Assembly: GCA_963573315.1 (NCBI GenBank)
Contig: OY752140.1
Coordinates: forward strand, 310,001 to 374,000
Origin: Entomortierella parvispora
Taxonomy: Eukaryota > Mortierellomycota > Mortierellomycetes > Mortierellales > Mortierellaceae
DNA length: 64,000 nucleotides
Reading direction: 5' to 3'
This document shows, piece after piece, positions 54,196-64,000 of this stretch (positions are counted from its first letter, which is position 1; each line of letters starts with the position of its first letter). The notes under the pieces are model-generated. The model worked only from the letters and a program-made list of their open reading frames with translations, was not told the DNA's origin and did no database searches. A program made the position numbers and the translations under genes.

Positions 54196-56924
54196 TCAAG
54201 GGAATCCAATAATGTTACTGTGGTTATTGTTGTTGCTGTTGTTGCTGTTGTTGTTGCCATAGAGATTGCCGTTGCTTCCATTGTTGCTATGCATGCTGTG
54301 GACGCTATGCACGCTGTGAACACTGGTACTGCTATTGCTTCGGCCACGGGTATTGTTGAAACTGTCCGAACTCAAGACTCTATCCGCTGGTGGATGGACC
54401 ATGGGTCTGACATTCTCAGCATTGTTGTAAAACGATTGTGGACGCGCTCCCGCCATATTATAGGAATGAGGTGGGCTGGTTGATGCCGCAAACTGAATAG
54501 CCGTTCCCCGAGGCTGATCCTTAACCTCTGCTTCATCGTCATCATCGCGATACGGCGTCGAGAAGGAATTGCCCTGTTGCTCCAATTCATTCGCGCTCAT
54601 CAAAGGCACTTGCTGCTGTTGTTGAATCTGAGCCGGGTTATAAGCATTGAACTGTGCTTGTTGCTGCTGATAGGCGCCGAACTGCTGTTGCGGCTTTAGA
54701 GAGTACTGGTTCTGGTGCAGAGGGAGATCATACATGGTTGCATCACTGTTTCGGGGAATAGCCGAGAGATCAATCTGAGAATTATCAGGATCATTCCGCA
54801 TGCCAGAGAGTCGAGATGCCGCTCCTGCGCCAGACACAGCCGCGGCGCTGGTGGCCAAGCCTTCTGAAGACACATTGCTGTTAGTGGTGAAGGGTTTGCG
54901 GCTGTTGAATCCAGCAAAGGCTGCATTGCCTCCTCTTCGTGGCCCACGTCTTCTACACAGTCGTGTGAAGACGGAAGCAATAATCACAAGCGCCAAGAAT
55001 CCTCCCACAGAGCCTGCAATGACGGGAATACCGTGCTGCGAAAACCAAGAGGGAGTAATGGTACCAAACTGTGCACTCCAGGTGGATGACCCAAGGCTGT
55101 AAATCATTGGGTAAGAGTTCGACGCGGCCTTGGTAGGAGAGGTCAGAAACTCGAATCCAGACAAAGACACAATATCGTTGTTGGTCAAGATCAGGGTATG
55201 AGAGGAACGACCAGCCACGGATGGCGCGCCCAGGGTCCATGTCCAAGTGTCCGTGTTGAGAATCCAAAGTTCATTCGAGTAACCGACTGTTGGGTTTGTT
55301 TGGGTCGTGTTGCCTCCATGCATATAGATCTGGTTTGTACCAACTGACAATAATTGAAGAGTTGGCTTTAGTGAGAACGTAGCTCGTCATGAGATACTGC
55401 CAATACCATAAACTCATTCTCCTTTTACCAGCAAGAAGCGCCGCAAGACGCCGGGGCAATGGGAAAGAACCACCTGCAGGAGCCGTCTGTAATACGAAAC
55501 AAAATACTCTCCACGTCAGAGTGCGTTGTTGAGATAGATTACATAAAAAATGAAAAACGGGGTATATCCTTACCAACATCTGCATCTGCCAAGTATTCGC
55601 CTGAATGTTATAAACCCAGCATCGGTCCAACGTGTAGTAACCTGAGGCCGCATCAACGCCATCTCCACTCAAAGGGGTACCTAAAACCTTTCCACCACCC
55701 AGCACAACAATCGTTCCACTCGAATACACTGCACATCCAATGTCCACAAACGGTGCCAATGTCACATTTGCGGGAGCTCTGCGGACAAGCTTTTGAGTTA
55801 CAGGAGCGTTTGCTGCTGCTGCTGCTGCTGGGGGTGCTGCTGGGGCGGGTACTGCAGGCGCTGGCGCTGGCGCTGGTGCTGGTGCGGGCGCTGGTGCAGG
55901 TGCAGATCCAGGTGCGGTGGATGGGGTGGCGGGTAGTGGGATAACAGCAGATCCAGTTGGAATAGGAGCGCTGGTTCCTGTTGCTGCCGGTGCTGTTGTT
56001 GGTGCTGCTGTTGGTGCTGCCGTTGTCGGTGCTGCCGTTGGCGATGGTGCTGGGGTTTCGGTCGGCTGCGACGTGATCATGGTCGTATTGTGACCAGGCT
56101 CAACAATGATATTGGTGGGCAATTGTCCCGCTGCAAAGCTCCAAAGCTGTGTTCCAAGCTGCGGGTTGAAGATGTCATACACAAAGACATAGGCTGTCTG
56201 AGTGTCTGTGTCAAAGGCCTGAACGGCGTATGGATTATCATCCTTGACAAGTCTTGGCCCAAGAACATTCGAATTCGAACTGGTTACCGCCCAACTGCTG
56301 CCGGAGGAATGAAGGGAGATCATCCCCGAGGTGCTCGTGTATGTGTGGTTGGCAGTTGCAGGGTTGGCGGCGAGGTTTTGAGGGCAGAGAGTTTGACCAT
56401 AGAAGAGCAAGCCTGTTCCGTCTGTCGAGGCAACAGCCCAGGAGTTTTGACCCAAGAGTTGAGCTGGTCCACTCCCAAGTCCAATTTGTTGCCAGGGGGC
56501 TTCTCCCGCGACCCACCCTTTGGCGGGATCAAGTTGAAGGCTGTAAAGGTCAGAGTAGCAGTTGCCGGCCGTGTCGGATCCTATGCAGATAAAAATGGCC
56601 AGGCAGTTAGGAGACTTGCAGTGTTGCTCTTGGTGACCTCGCTCCTGATGACCTCACTCTTGTCCTCTCTTTTCCTTTTTCTTTTTTGCTCTTTCTCCAA
56701 TTGTCTGTTCTGCAGTTGCTGACACGCAAAAACAGCGAGACAGAGATAGAGAGATGGAGAGACGGAGAGACAAAGGAGAATAAAGAGGAGCACATACCTC
56801 CATAAATATAGGCCGTGTTTCCGATGAGGGTGATTGCCTTGGAGGTTCGGGCAGGGTCCGACTGCGGCTGGGCGCAGGCCACTGCCGCGACGATAGACAG
56901 GGCAGTGAAGAGAAAGAGGGCCAT
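54196..56924 (-). CDS. Kelch-repeat type I membrane protein with Q/N-rich tail
   Basis: Likely surface or secretory-pathway protein. Four exons give 779 residues: 56924-56798, 56580-55574, 55486-55429, 55343-54196. Residues 1-19 are a signal peptide (MALFLFTALSIVAAVACAQ). Kelch-like strands follow (ITLIGNTAYIYGGS; SSGTIVVLGGGKVLG; LDRCWVYNIQANTWQ; TNQIYMHGGN; YSNELWILNTDTWTW; AGRSSHTLILTNND). The array is interrupted at about 195-265 by a Thr/Ala/Pro segment of APTTAAPT and (AP)n repeats. A single span lies at about 502-525 (GIPVIAGSVGGFLALVIIASVF) followed by RLCRRRGPRRG. The cytoplasmic tail of about 250 residues is rich in Gln, Ser and Asn with short acidic motifs and repeated VHSVHSVHSMHS. 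The last Asn tract reads NNNSNNSNNNN. Ligand and function are unknown. The plan mirrors the Kre9-like protein at 10647. Confidence 0.87.
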
Positions 56925-59900
56925 GGCAGACGAGGATACTTTCAAAGGCGAGGGATGCTGTGCGCGCGCGGTTGATGCTGTCCTGTTTGCTGTGGGTGGG
57001 GGGACGTTTGTTGTTGTTGTTGTTATTTAGTTTTTTTTCCTTTTGCTCTTGAATAATAAAAAACAGGGGCAGAAAGAACCTAGAGGGTGCGTTGTCCTGT
57101 CGGAGAAGGTAGACAAAGAGATGAGGAAGCAGAGATGGAGCTGTGCAACCAAAGGGAATAGGGAATGAATGAGAGGGAGGCTGAATGCAATGGATGAGAA
57201 GAAGGAAGAGAAAGAAAGAGAAGAAGAAGAAGAAAAAGAAGAAAAAGTAAAGCGTGGTACACAAAAGCACCGTGCTACAACTGCACCCCGAGGGCAAAGC
57301 TGGCGAAAAGGGGCCAAGGAGGAGACGATGCAAAACGGAGAAAAGGACGACGTCAGGGGAGGGACGCGAGCAGATGGACACTCGATGACACCCTGCGTTG
57401 CGAGGGGGGATCCTGTCTATTGTTATCTGGCCTCTGGTCTCTCGCTCGCTCGCTCTATCTGCGTGTCTGTCCATGGTGCGTGCATGCCATGCCCCCAATG
57501 GTGTGATGCACATACAAATGAATATTATTGATCCAATTTTCCAATTTCCACTCCTCCTCCTTCATATCCGTCCCCTCCTTCCAGTCTGTCAAGGGAAGGA
57601 TCATTGTTTCGCGCGCTTCTTTTTTTATCTTTGCAGTCGCCATCGGGGGCACTCTCGGAGGCAGAGCCAAGCCAGGCAGGGGTACCCAACCGTCTCCCCT
57701 CCCTCACCTCCACCGACCAACAACCGCAGCCACTCGTCACCATCTTTGCAATATCCCTCCAGCCCGTCTTTGTGTCATCCTCTCTCTCTGCAAAACTGTG
57801 ATCAGCCCTGTCTGTGGCTTTTGCTCTTCCTTTTCACCCACGCAACACAAGGTACCCTTTCTGTGTTCTCAATTCTCCCGCCGCTCTTTTAGATTCTGTC
57901 CTTAAAGATTTTTTTTTTTTTTTTGGTTGTTTTGTTCTTCACAGCCACATGAAGAGCAGCTGGACACAGAGTTCCTCTTTGGCCACCATCTGTTGCACGA
58001 CCTGGATCCTATTTCCAAGTCAGCCACCATCCGCCGGCAATGGGGGTGCCAGGCACTTTCCCAGTTACCCTTCGCCTCCCCATTCCCCTTGGGTAGTGCT
58101 CTTCGGGCACCCAAAAAAAAAAAAAAAAAAAAAAGGAGGGCCGAACATTGTTCGCCGATAGAAAGTCCGGGCTTGCCATGGTGACCCAACCACAGCAGAC
58201 GGGAGAGATCACCGGATACCAAACATCTCTCACCGGAATGAAGTTCCCAAAGCAAGAATGGGCTGGTCTGTCAACCATTGACCCTGTAGCATGCAAAGTT
58301 GCCACGTTTGCGGTTTGTGGAGGACATGTTTGCCTCAATTACTCCATACAAACGAGGACTTGGCTTGGCTCAGACTCGGAAAGGAATGATATGTTGCAAG
58401 AGGCCTTTGCCTATGACTGGAACAGGCGGATCGACCACGGGTGAACAAAAGAGCTGGGATCTGACCGAACCCTTGGCCAGCCCTGAGAGTCGAAGCCTGT
58501 GGGGAAGGTGAAGAACGAACGTGCGGAGCGTCAGGAAGGCATGTTGTTTTTGTGTAAAAACTGGCACTCAAGAATGATCGAAACAACGACGGTCAGTGTG
58601 GAATGGATCGTCCAACACAGCAAAGTTGACGCCTCTAAACTGAACAAGAGATTATTATTGTGGCGTTTGTGCATGCATGCGCCATCCCTTGTTTGACAAT
58701 TGACAGGGCCTTTTTGTTGCCATGTGAGAATCTCTTAATCTTCTCTGCCACGCGATCTGTACGCGTCACAAGGAGATGTGCCTCTTTCATGCTGTGTATC
58801 TGTCGACTTGCCTTCCTCAACTGCAATTCTGTGGAATGGGGCCTCGTTTGGCGCTTTGATCAAATCGGTCGCGTCCTCTTTTCACATTATGATGTCCTGC
58901 CCCACGCTCTGCCGCCTTGCACTCGTCTTCCCCTTGATCTCGACAAAACAGAGTGGAAGGACAACAATAGAGTCCGTTGAATGGCAATTGCTCCGCCTGG
59001 GCTAGGCGCTGATTCCAACAACGACCCGACCCTGACGATTCTCGTTCGCTGTCCAGCACTTCGACCTCTTTATCTAGGAACCGGGTTCCCCTTCAAACGC
59101 GTGTTTTTCCAGAGACATCACACGAGGTTCAAGAGAATGGTTTGAAAGGCCACCAGTATGTTGAACTGCAGGGAGTGAAAGGACAGAAGATAAACAACAC
59201 GATGCACAGGGGCGGTGTGCTTCTAGGTCCATCTGCTGTCAAAGGCTACGCAGCGACGTTGTGGTTTGTCTGATTAGGGCGATGTCCAAGAAGGGTTCAC
59301 GGCTCGGCTCTTGACCTCCATTTCCCCTCCCCCCTCGGTAACTGGAGAATGAGGGATTGAGCACGCCATGTCTCCGACACGATCAAAAAATTCCCAGGCC
59401 GTTTTTCAACTGATCTGTGGCAGCGTTGCGCAATGTGTCTCTAGGCGTCAATTGTCGAGAGCCACAAACAAAAAAGACTTGACATGGCGCAGGCCATATC
59501 CCTCACCATTTCTAGCCCTTTCCTCTGTGTGAAAAAGGACCGTGTTCACTCTTTCCTTTCATCCTTTGTACTACCTCCAAAGTGAGAAAAGTTGGTCAAG
59601 GCACCTCTTATCTCCAAGCACCGAGAATGTTGTAATCAGCTCCGAAATGAAAATGAAAGAGAGAAAAACGGAGAGAAAAACGGCGTCCTTGGCGTGGCAA
59701 CACTTCGCCAGAACCACGGCCGAAACGCCATTCATTGAGAAGATATTGTCACGCCCGGGATTAGATCAGGATCCTTTTCTACACAGAGAGATACCAGCCC
59801 GTCTTTCTTCGAGAAAAGCACTCCTTTGATGTTGTCGAGCACAACCACATCTTCTTGAATGACTCAGATTCGGATATCTTTGCTTCTGGAGCGGTATTTC

Positions 59901-61262
59901 AATAAGACCATCGCACCCAACGCACCCCGACTGAAAATCATGAGCCAGGAAAGATGAAGAAGCAAAAGGACACAAATTCCAAGAGTTGTATCACGCGAAT
60001 TTAGCGAAAAAAACACGCACACACACTCGAAAGCCAAGCATCTCCCGTTGAACCTGTCAATTTGCTGTCATCTTCTTTCATCTTATTGCTTTCCTGATGC
60101 AAGATGCGGAGTGTAGAAACTGGGAAGAAGAGTGAAAGAAAGAGATACAAACAAACATTGCCGAGAATTGAGAATTGGATCGCTACGCCGCATGCAAACG
60201 ACGTGCTGGAGAGAAAGTCACTTTCCAATGGAGCTGCTCACGCATGTGGCAGAGACGACCTTTTGGGACGAATAAATTAAAAAGAGAAACCAAAAGATTG
60301 AGCAGCAAACAACACAGGTCCCGGACCTGAAGAATGAGAAATGAAAAATCATTCTACCCTCATCGTCCCCCACCCACTTCCCACTTGGCCTGCTCTCATC
60401 AGAGATTGCACCCACTCACCCACTCTCTCTCCACGAGGTGTCTCTTGCCGCAAAAGAGCCACTACCGCACGAAACGAGAAAGCTGAAAATGTGGGGGAAG
60501 AAGGGGGCTCAGGCTTTCAGAAAGGACTTTTGGTCATCGATTCCCTGCTCTTCCTCCTCTTGTGGTGCCCCTTCTCTTTCCAGCTCAACCCGTCTCAAGA
60601 ACAAACCACTCTGAGATATTTCCCTTATTTTCCCGGCACTGTCCAGCTTCCCTTTTCCCAACTGAACAGAAGCGCAAAGGGTTGACAACAAGACAAAAGG
60701 GGCAGGGGCAGGGGTGTGTGGCAAAATAAGGTTAATACAGTCAACGGCACAAATCGCTTTCAAAAACGAGGTAAGACCACAAGCGGATTGGACAAGACAA
60801 TTGGGAACAAAAGGCACTATCGGCTTTTTGAGAGCACACAGCAAGTGAATGTGAAAGAGAAAAGCTGCTGAGCATCCCAATCATCCTCTTGTTGTTTTGT
60901 GATGTTGACCCGGCCAATCGCTTGCTGAGCGGCAAAAAAAGTCTGAAAGACTGGGGTCCTGCGATCAGACCCCTGTCCAAACCTCTTATTTCGTGTTCAG
61001 CAGCCGTCTGAGGCTGGCACAACAGGCAATTAACGCCTAGCCCCGCCACCACATGAAATCGATGGAACAATCTTCAAAGCTGGGTAAACGGACGTTTAAA
61101 AACTAGGCACATTCCCCAGCGTTTTCCTCCTCCTTCTTTGCCTTACCCCTGCCCTCTTCATTCACAGTGCCTCTCCGAAAAGTTCATTCTTCCTTTCTTC
61201 CTCCTCTCCCCCTCGGCAGATTGTCTCTTATCACCAGCAATCTCACAAAGAGCAATACAGCC
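56925..61262. other. Gene-free spacer, 4.3 kb (largest in window)
   Basis: This is a divergent spacer between the Kelch and double-psi barrel genes. It has a GTT run (57009-57026), GAA repeats (57211-57246), CTCG repeats (57441-57454), a T-run (57909-57924) and an A-run (58113-58134). The segments 58140-59560 and 59560-61060 are of mixed composition with no repeat. I found no intron-exon chain with conserved motifs on either strand. Confidence 0.5.
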
Positions 61263-62363
61263 ATGGCACCTATTCCACGTCTAGTCGCAGGACCTGTCTC
61301 CATCATCACTGGTGCGCTTTTTAGTGCCCTTTCTGCCCCTCCAAGTACACCTCCTTCCAATGGTCTGAACGCCACAGAATGGGGTACCAACTACAAGGGT
61401 TCAGCTTCGTTCCTCAACTTCACCCTCAACTCGATTCCACTTGTCACCTCCACCACGACTCCCCAACTCACCTCTCCCTCTCTCGTCTACTACAACACCA
61501 CTACCAACACCTACACGGGATGCAACAAGCAAACATTCACATCCGATGACAATGTCGCACTCATGAACCCTCTTCAGTTTGGCAATCCCTCTCTTACCAA
61601 CTCGACCTGCGGTGAATGGGTCCAGATTAAGAACCGTGAAAATACGCAACAAACGTCCTTGGTTCAGATTGTTGGTATCTGCACAGATTGTGCCTACGGA
61701 TCTCTGTCATTGACTATCCCCAGTCTAGACGACTTGGCCCCGAGTCTGCCGTTTTATGAGATGACCTTTGACCCAAACTCGGATGTGACGATTGCCAACC
61801 TCACTGATCCTGCCGACCCTCTGCCTGTGGAATCGACGCCAGTCTCTCCTGAAGGGTTGATCAACATTGCCTGGACCTTGGTAGAGGCGCCCGCTTCGGT
61901 GCCCGAACCACCTACGCCTACTACCTCCACCACTGCTACTGCCACTGCTACTACAACGACTGCGACCACCAACACTCCGAAGCCTACAAAGACCCCCAAG
62001 CCCACAAAGGCCCCAAAGCCCGCTCCCCCTGCCAAGACAAGTACACCCAAGCCCTCGGGACAGAGCTATACAGGCCGCGCAACCTGGTACTCGGATACGT
62101 TTGGCCAGTGCGAGAAGCACTATTCCCAATCGGACATGATTGTCGCAGTGAACCAAGCTCAAATGGGCACCGGCACTTCTCTGTGCGGCAAAAAGATCCT
62201 ATTGACCGAGAAGGGTTCCAATACCCAGGTGGTGGTCACGGTTGTTGACATGTGTCCTAGCAAATATTGCTCCAAGGGCGACCTTGACTTGAGTCAAGCT
62301 GCGTTCAAGAAGTTTGCAGGTCTTGGGAAAGGTGTTCTCCAATTGACCTGGAGCTTTGTGTAA
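61263..62363 (+). CDS. Secreted RlpA/barwin-like double-psi beta-barrel protein
   Basis: Probably an extracellular, expansin-like or cerato-platanin-related wall protein. It is a single exon of 366 residues. The first 25 residues are hydrophobic with an Ala/Ser-rich end, acceptable as a signal peptide though not strong. Residues 30-230 hold a divergent first domain with paired Cys (TGCNKQTF, NSTCGEWVQI, IVGICTDCAYGSL) that looks like an eroded double-psi barrel. A Thr/Ala/Pro/Lys linker (KPTKTPKPTKAPKP) leads to the C-terminal barrel at about 265-366: YTGRATWYSD, GTSLCGKKILL, VVTVVDMCPSKYC and GDLDLSQAAFKKFAGLGKGVLQLTW. TVVDMCP and DLS are the barrel's signature, with the Asp of VVDMC conserved. 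The second domain is therefore better preserved than the first. A catalytic role is uncertain; many fungal members lack lytic activity. Confidence 0.85.
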   Translation: MAPIPRLVAGPVSIITGALFSALSAPPSTPPSNGLNATEWGTNYKGSASFLNFTLNSIPLVTSTTTPQLTSPSLVYYNTTTNTYTGCNKQTFTSDDNVALMNPLQFGNPSLTNSTCGEWVQIKNRENTQQTSLVQIVGICTDCAYGSLSLTIPSLDDLAPSLPFYEMTFDPNSDVTIANLTDPADPLPVESTPVSPEGLINIAWTLVEAPASVPEPPTPTTSTTATATATTTTATTNTPKPTKTPKPTKAPKPAPPAKTSTPKPSGQSYTGRATWYSDTFGQCEKHYSQSDMIVAVNQAQMGTGTSLCGKKILLTEKGSNTQVVVTVVDMCPSKYCSKGDLDLSQAAFKKFAGLGKGVLQLTWSFV

Positions 62364-63041
62364 TGAAAAGGAGATCTTCCTTCCTGTCTCTCTTTCTCTC
62401 TCTCCTCCCTTTCAAAAGTTCTTTTTGTTCTTTCTTCTCCTTCTTCAATCAAACTGTACCATTTCGCATTTTTGTTTATATCCCCCACTCTTCTACTACG
62501 ATCTGTACTTTTGTACTTTCTACTCTCGTTTCTGTTTTGTAAAATACACCGTCCCTCTCCCCCATATACCACTTTGATCATTGTTTGTTTCTTTCTCTTT
62601 CAAAGATCCAGCCTGAATAAATAGACAAGATCTTGCTCTTCTACTCTTGTTCAAATCAAAAGACAAAGAAAAGGAGTGTTCTTGACCTGTCTGCTCTCAG
62701 AATGGGATCCAACGAATGTGCATATGTGAGGGAATCGCGTCCCTGACGCGTGTTGTGGATGCAAGTTGCATGACTCAATCGGGACAGTCACACAGCATTT
62801 CTTTGGTAAGAGGGAGGAAGGGTCTGACTCTTGCTTGCCCTGTCTTTTTTTCTTTTTGCATCCAAACACGCATTCTCTCAACGATCACTTTCGTCAACCC
62901 CCCCTTGTTCAGGACAGGAAGACAACACAGGCATACAGGAACAACCCTCGTTGCCAACTCATTCGCTCTCATTCCACCTCAACTCTCGGAGAATACTTTT
63001 TTATTTCTTTAAAGTTCATGCAGACTGGACAGAAAGCAATC
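62364..63041. promoter_or_regulatory. Spacer and promoter of prephenate dehydrogenase gene
   Basis: 678 bases hold C/T-rich 3' flank of the barrel gene, then mixed sequence and a probable leader (from about 62920). An ATG at 63018, in frame with 63042, would add eight residues. Confidence 0.45.
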
Positions 63042-64000
63042 ATGGCAGAGGAACGAATCGTCGAAATGGAGACGGTCCAGTTGGGCATCATTGGCATGGG
63101 TGACATGGGAAAGCTCTATGCCCGCACATTCTCTGCTGCTGGATGGAAACAGTAAGGGATAGACAATAACTCTTGAATACAGTACACATGATAGAGAGGA
63201 GAGGAAAAGGTGATTGAAACTCATTTGAGCTTTTCCTACTTTCTCTTACAGCGTCAATGTCTGCGACATGCCCAGCAAGTACGAACAGCTGCGCCAAGAG
63301 TTTGAAGGCACAGGAGTTACTGTCATGAAGGATGGGCACTCTGTTTCACGTCAGAGCGACTGGATCTTGTACTCTGTTCCTGCAGAGTTTATTGACTCTG
63401 TCGTCGCCACCTATGGTCCATGTAAGTCCAGAAACAGACGACACCTCGCCCTCTAGATGACAGAGGCGACAGAGATGACTTGGAGCCATATACGGCATTC
63501 AAGAGAAAGACGACAGGAAGAAACTGACCCATAGGAATGATTTGCCTTCCTTTTTCGTCATTTCTCACCGTTTAGCTACCAAAATCGGAGCCATCGTTGC
63601 AGGCCAAACTTCTGTAAAGGCACCCGAGATTGCAGCCTTCGAGAAACACTTACCCGACGACGTTTATATCATTACCTGCCATTCCATGCATGGACCTACC
63701 GTCCCATCCAAGGGACAGCCTTTGGTTATTATCAACCACAGAGGCACAGAAAAAGCTTTGGGCCTTGTCGAGAGAATTTTGAGCTGTTTTCAGAGCGAGA
63801 TTGCACATTTGTCGTATAAGGAGCATGACCGGATCACGGCTGATACCCAGGCAGTTACACACATGGCCTTCTTGAGCATGGGAACGACATGGAAGCACCA
63901 GGATAGTTTTCCCGTAAGATGTTTGTTCTGTAGCGGAAGAAGTCTGGATACCAGAGAAACGAATGCTGATTGGCTTCTCGCCTTTCTTTTTACATTAGTG
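63042..64000 (+). CDS. TYR1: Prephenate dehydrogenase (NADP+), 5' part (runs off right edge)
   Basis: Converts prephenate to 4-hydroxyphenylpyruvate in tyrosine biosynthesis. Three complete exons (63042-63151, 63252-63421, 63576-63913) give about 206 residues. A fourth begins at 63999 with TG, which would start the Trp of the family's PWTLG. The Rossmann motif is GIIGMGDMGKLYA. Family blocks follow: VNVCDMPSKYEQL, GHSVSRQSDWILYSV, VATYGPSTKIGAIVAGQTSVKAPE, HSMHGPTVPSKGQPLVIINHRG and the catalytic-region EHDRITADTQAVTHMAFLSMG. The match to yeast Tyr1 is strong over the whole visible length. The start at 63042 resembles the yeast N-terminus; 63018 is an alternative. The remaining part (about half) lies outside the window. 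Confidence 0.93.

Overview
The window is fungal nuclear DNA. Nearly every gene is split by short introns (mostly 50-400 bases) with GT-AG borders. Many proteins carry long mixed CAA/CAG glutamine tracts, and the spacers hold CT, GA and poly-T tracts. The set includes a Grainyhead/CP2 factor, AIG1-type GTPase, Rheb, PRL phosphatase, Kre9/KNH-like and Kelch surface proteins and a fused barwin-like protein, together with intron-rich genes and polyQ. This points to an early-diverging filamentous fungus, most likely Mucoromycota and probably Mortierellomycotina. That assignment is inference from family content, not a database match. All gene models were spliced by hand: exon phases were checked so that each complete CDS is a multiple of three, and frames were compared with remembered family motifs.

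Layout. 1-2005: 5' part of a serine-rich protein (minus) that runs off the left edge. 4440-6886: Rap-type GTPase-activating protein (minus). 10647-13577: Kre9/KNH-like single-pass membrane protein with a polyQ tail. 13898-15473: polyQ AIG1-type GTPase (minus), divergent from a PRL-type phosphatase at 16062-17242. 17921-20624: Grainyhead/CP2 transcription factor. 21600-23232: triose-phosphate/nucleotide-sugar-type transporter (minus). 27102-28409: penta-EF-hand protein, converging on a D-amino-acid oxidase at 28494-30230 (minus). A 328-base CT microsatellite separates the oxidase from a divergent F-box gene at 31147-32298. 35591-40462: tandem pair of paralogous P450s. 41241-45177: a beta-rich protein of unknown function with a 2.4-kb first intron. 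45529-48573: DNA polymerase eta. 49028-50643: Rheb GTPase (minus). 51626-52365: SmG (minus), sharing a 272-base promoter with Tim21 at 52638-53905. 54196-56924: Kelch membrane protein (minus). 61263-62363: secreted double-psi beta-barrel protein. 63042-64000: start of prephenate dehydrogenase, running off the right edge.

Most genes are housekeeping or signalling genes with no evident cluster logic. The P450 pair is the only local duplication. Two type I surface proteins (Kre9/KNH-like and Kelch) share the same plan: secretion signal, ectodomain, one membrane span and a long Q/N/S/P-rich cytoplasmic tail. Five spacers of 2.4-4.3 kb hold no gene I can support. I saw no transposon, CRISPR array, rRNA or convincing tRNA.

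The observations most worth following up are: possible alternative terminal exons of the transporter; the non-canonical GC-AG intron and 21-base exon encoding the pol eta active-site motif; a Rheb splice acceptor preceded by a run of 20 A; altered signature residues in the AIG1 GTPase (Gly to Ser in G3) and the RapGAP (His to Phe beside the catalytic Asn); a PRL phosphatase without a CaaX box; and several G-quadruplex-type repeats.
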